A stretch of 15,047 bases of DNA, from contig CAUZFZ010000211.1 of NCBI GenBank assembly GCA_963579025.1, forward strand, positions 1 through 15,047, read 5' to 3'. This stretch comes from CAUZFZ01 sp963579025 (GTDB lineage: Bacteria; Planctomycetota; Planctomycetia; Planctomycetales; Planctomycetaceae). This document shows, piece by piece, positions 14,258-15,047 of this stretch. The notes under the pieces are model-generated. The model was not told the origin of the DNA, ran no database searches, and worked only from the letters and a program-made list of their open reading frames with translations. Within the stretch, counting starts at the first letter, position 1, and the number at the start of each line of letters is the position of its first letter. A program made the position numbers and the translations under genes.

Positions 14258-15047
14258 ATGCCTGATTCCCGAATTGATCTCAGAAACTCTGCGCTGGCAG
14301 CACTACTTGCGTTCCTGTTTCCGGGGGCTGGCCATCTTTATCAGCGCCGGTATTTCAAAGCGGCGATTTACTGCGTTTGCATTCTGGGCATCTACGTCTG
14401 GGGCTGTTCGCTGGGCGAAGCGAAAGCCGTCCATCTGCGACTGGACAAGTCTGGCACTGCGGAGAAGCCCCGGCAGCGAACGATTGGTTATCTCGCCCAG
14501 GTCGGAATCGGGTTGCCCGCATTGCCGGCTGCGGCCCAGTTTCTGCGTCATCGCGGTCAGGAAGACCTTGCACTGACCGCCGGTGAAGTGATCGAAGAAT
14601 TTGATACCGAATTCACCGGGCAGGTCCACACTGGTGCGGGCGGCAACAAGGAAGTCGTTGGCCACTTGGTTGGCCACTTGAAGGGAGAATTGAGATCCAA
14701 TCAGTACGCGTCCGGTACCGAGTTCGAAGGCTGGCTGACAGGGCAGACCAGCAACGGCGAATCTGTGGATCTGGTGCTGCACGGATACGAATCCTATGGG
14801 AACGTGACGCTCGAGATTGGTCCGCGCGTCTGTGGACTCGATGACATAACGCCGGTGCAATTGACGACGGAGCGTGTTCAGGCTGAGTTCTCTGGGAGTC
14901 GGCGGCGGTTTCTCGCGCGAGTTGTCGACCCGGAGAATTACGAACAGTTGGGACTTGTCGAGGGCACGATCCCACGGTCGTTTTTCAATCATTTTCAGGC
15001 CCCTCTGAGTGACGAGGCGATGCAACATCTGACCGGCAGACTGGGCC
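14258..15047 (+). CDS. DUF6677-like membrane protein, 3' end cut by window
   Basis: An open frame of 263 codons runs from ATG 14258 to the window edge; an in-frame GTG at 14252 is an alternative start. The N-terminus has a hydrophobic helix with the motif FPGAGHLYQRRYFKAAIY (21-38), typical of small planctomycete membrane proteins annotated as DUF6677 (P-G-x-G-H-x-Y-Q), a second helix about 35-53, and a hydrophobic stretch about 76-97. A soluble domain of more than 150 residues follows, with repeated GHLVGHLK and a beta-rich part. Ending at FFNHFQAPLSDEAMQHLTG, it probably lacks only a last helix and tail, if I remember the family correctly. No function is established and no ribosome-binding site is evident. 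Confidence 0.8.
   Translation, partial: MPDSRIDLRNSALAALLAFLFPGAGHLYQRRYFKAAIYCVCILGIYVWGCSLGEAKAVHLRLDKSGTAEKPRQRTIGYLAQVGIGLPALPAAAQFLRHRGQEDLALTAGEVIEEFDTEFTGQVHTGAGGNKEVVGHLVGHLKGELRSNQYASGTEFEGWLTGQTSNGESVDLVLHGYESYGNVTLEIGPRVCGLDDITPVQLTTERVQAEFSGSRRRFLARVVDPENYEQLGLVEGTIPRSFFNHFQAPLSDEAMQHLTGRLG

Noticed and set aside
14303..15028. 241-codon minus-strand frame at the right edge
   Set aside because: It is antisense to the DUF6677-like gene, which has a convincing membrane N-terminus and runs off the window.

Overview
The window looks like part of a planctomycete chromosome. The clearest markers are two proteins of the DUF1559 family (prepilin-type GFTLIELLVVIAII N-terminus plus a C-terminal H-x9-DG motif), a small carboxypeptidase-regulatory-like lipoprotein beside them, a DUF6677-like membrane protein, and many short palindromic and AATCGCAAATC-type repeats in and between genes. 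The genus cannot be fixed from the sequence alone.

Left part (1-7166, all + strand): a secreted protein built from eight units of about 38 residues, then a chemosensory cluster. The cluster is a transmembrane methyl-accepting chemotaxis protein, a CheA histidine kinase with a CheW-like domain and a C-terminal receiver, a CheB methylesterase, and a single-domain response regulator overlapping cheB by one base. No separate cheW or cheR is present. Repeats saturate this locus: a near-perfect 33-bp inverted repeat in the mcp leader, a second inverted pair between mcp and cheA, AATCGCAAATC-like words around cheB, and three in-frame relics of the same word family inside CheA at linker or loop positions.

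Middle (7167-9296): the frameshifted C-terminal remnant of a tyrosine recombinase points at a minus-strand tRNA-Met(CAU) gene, which lies downstream of metK (S-adenosylmethionine synthase), also on the minus strand. A rho-independent-type terminator for the minus strand lies inside the recombinase relic. A possible small minus-strand gene of unknown function occupies 9073-9270.

Right part (9297-15047, + strand): an Ldh_2-family NAD(P)-dependent dehydrogenase, a MutT-like NUDIX hydrolase, two DUF1559 proteins separated by a strong terminator, a lipoprotein, and the first 263 codons of a DUF6677-like membrane protein that runs off the window.

How they may work together: MCP, CheA and CheB should form one signalling array with adaptation, its output passing through the receiver of CheA and the stand-alone receiver. 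The DUF1559 and lipoprotein genes form a typical planctomycete surface or secretion-associated set. The repeat invasion of the chemosensory operon, including its coding sequence, and the eight-unit secreted protein upstream are the most unusual content. I found no CRISPR array, intact transposase or rRNA.
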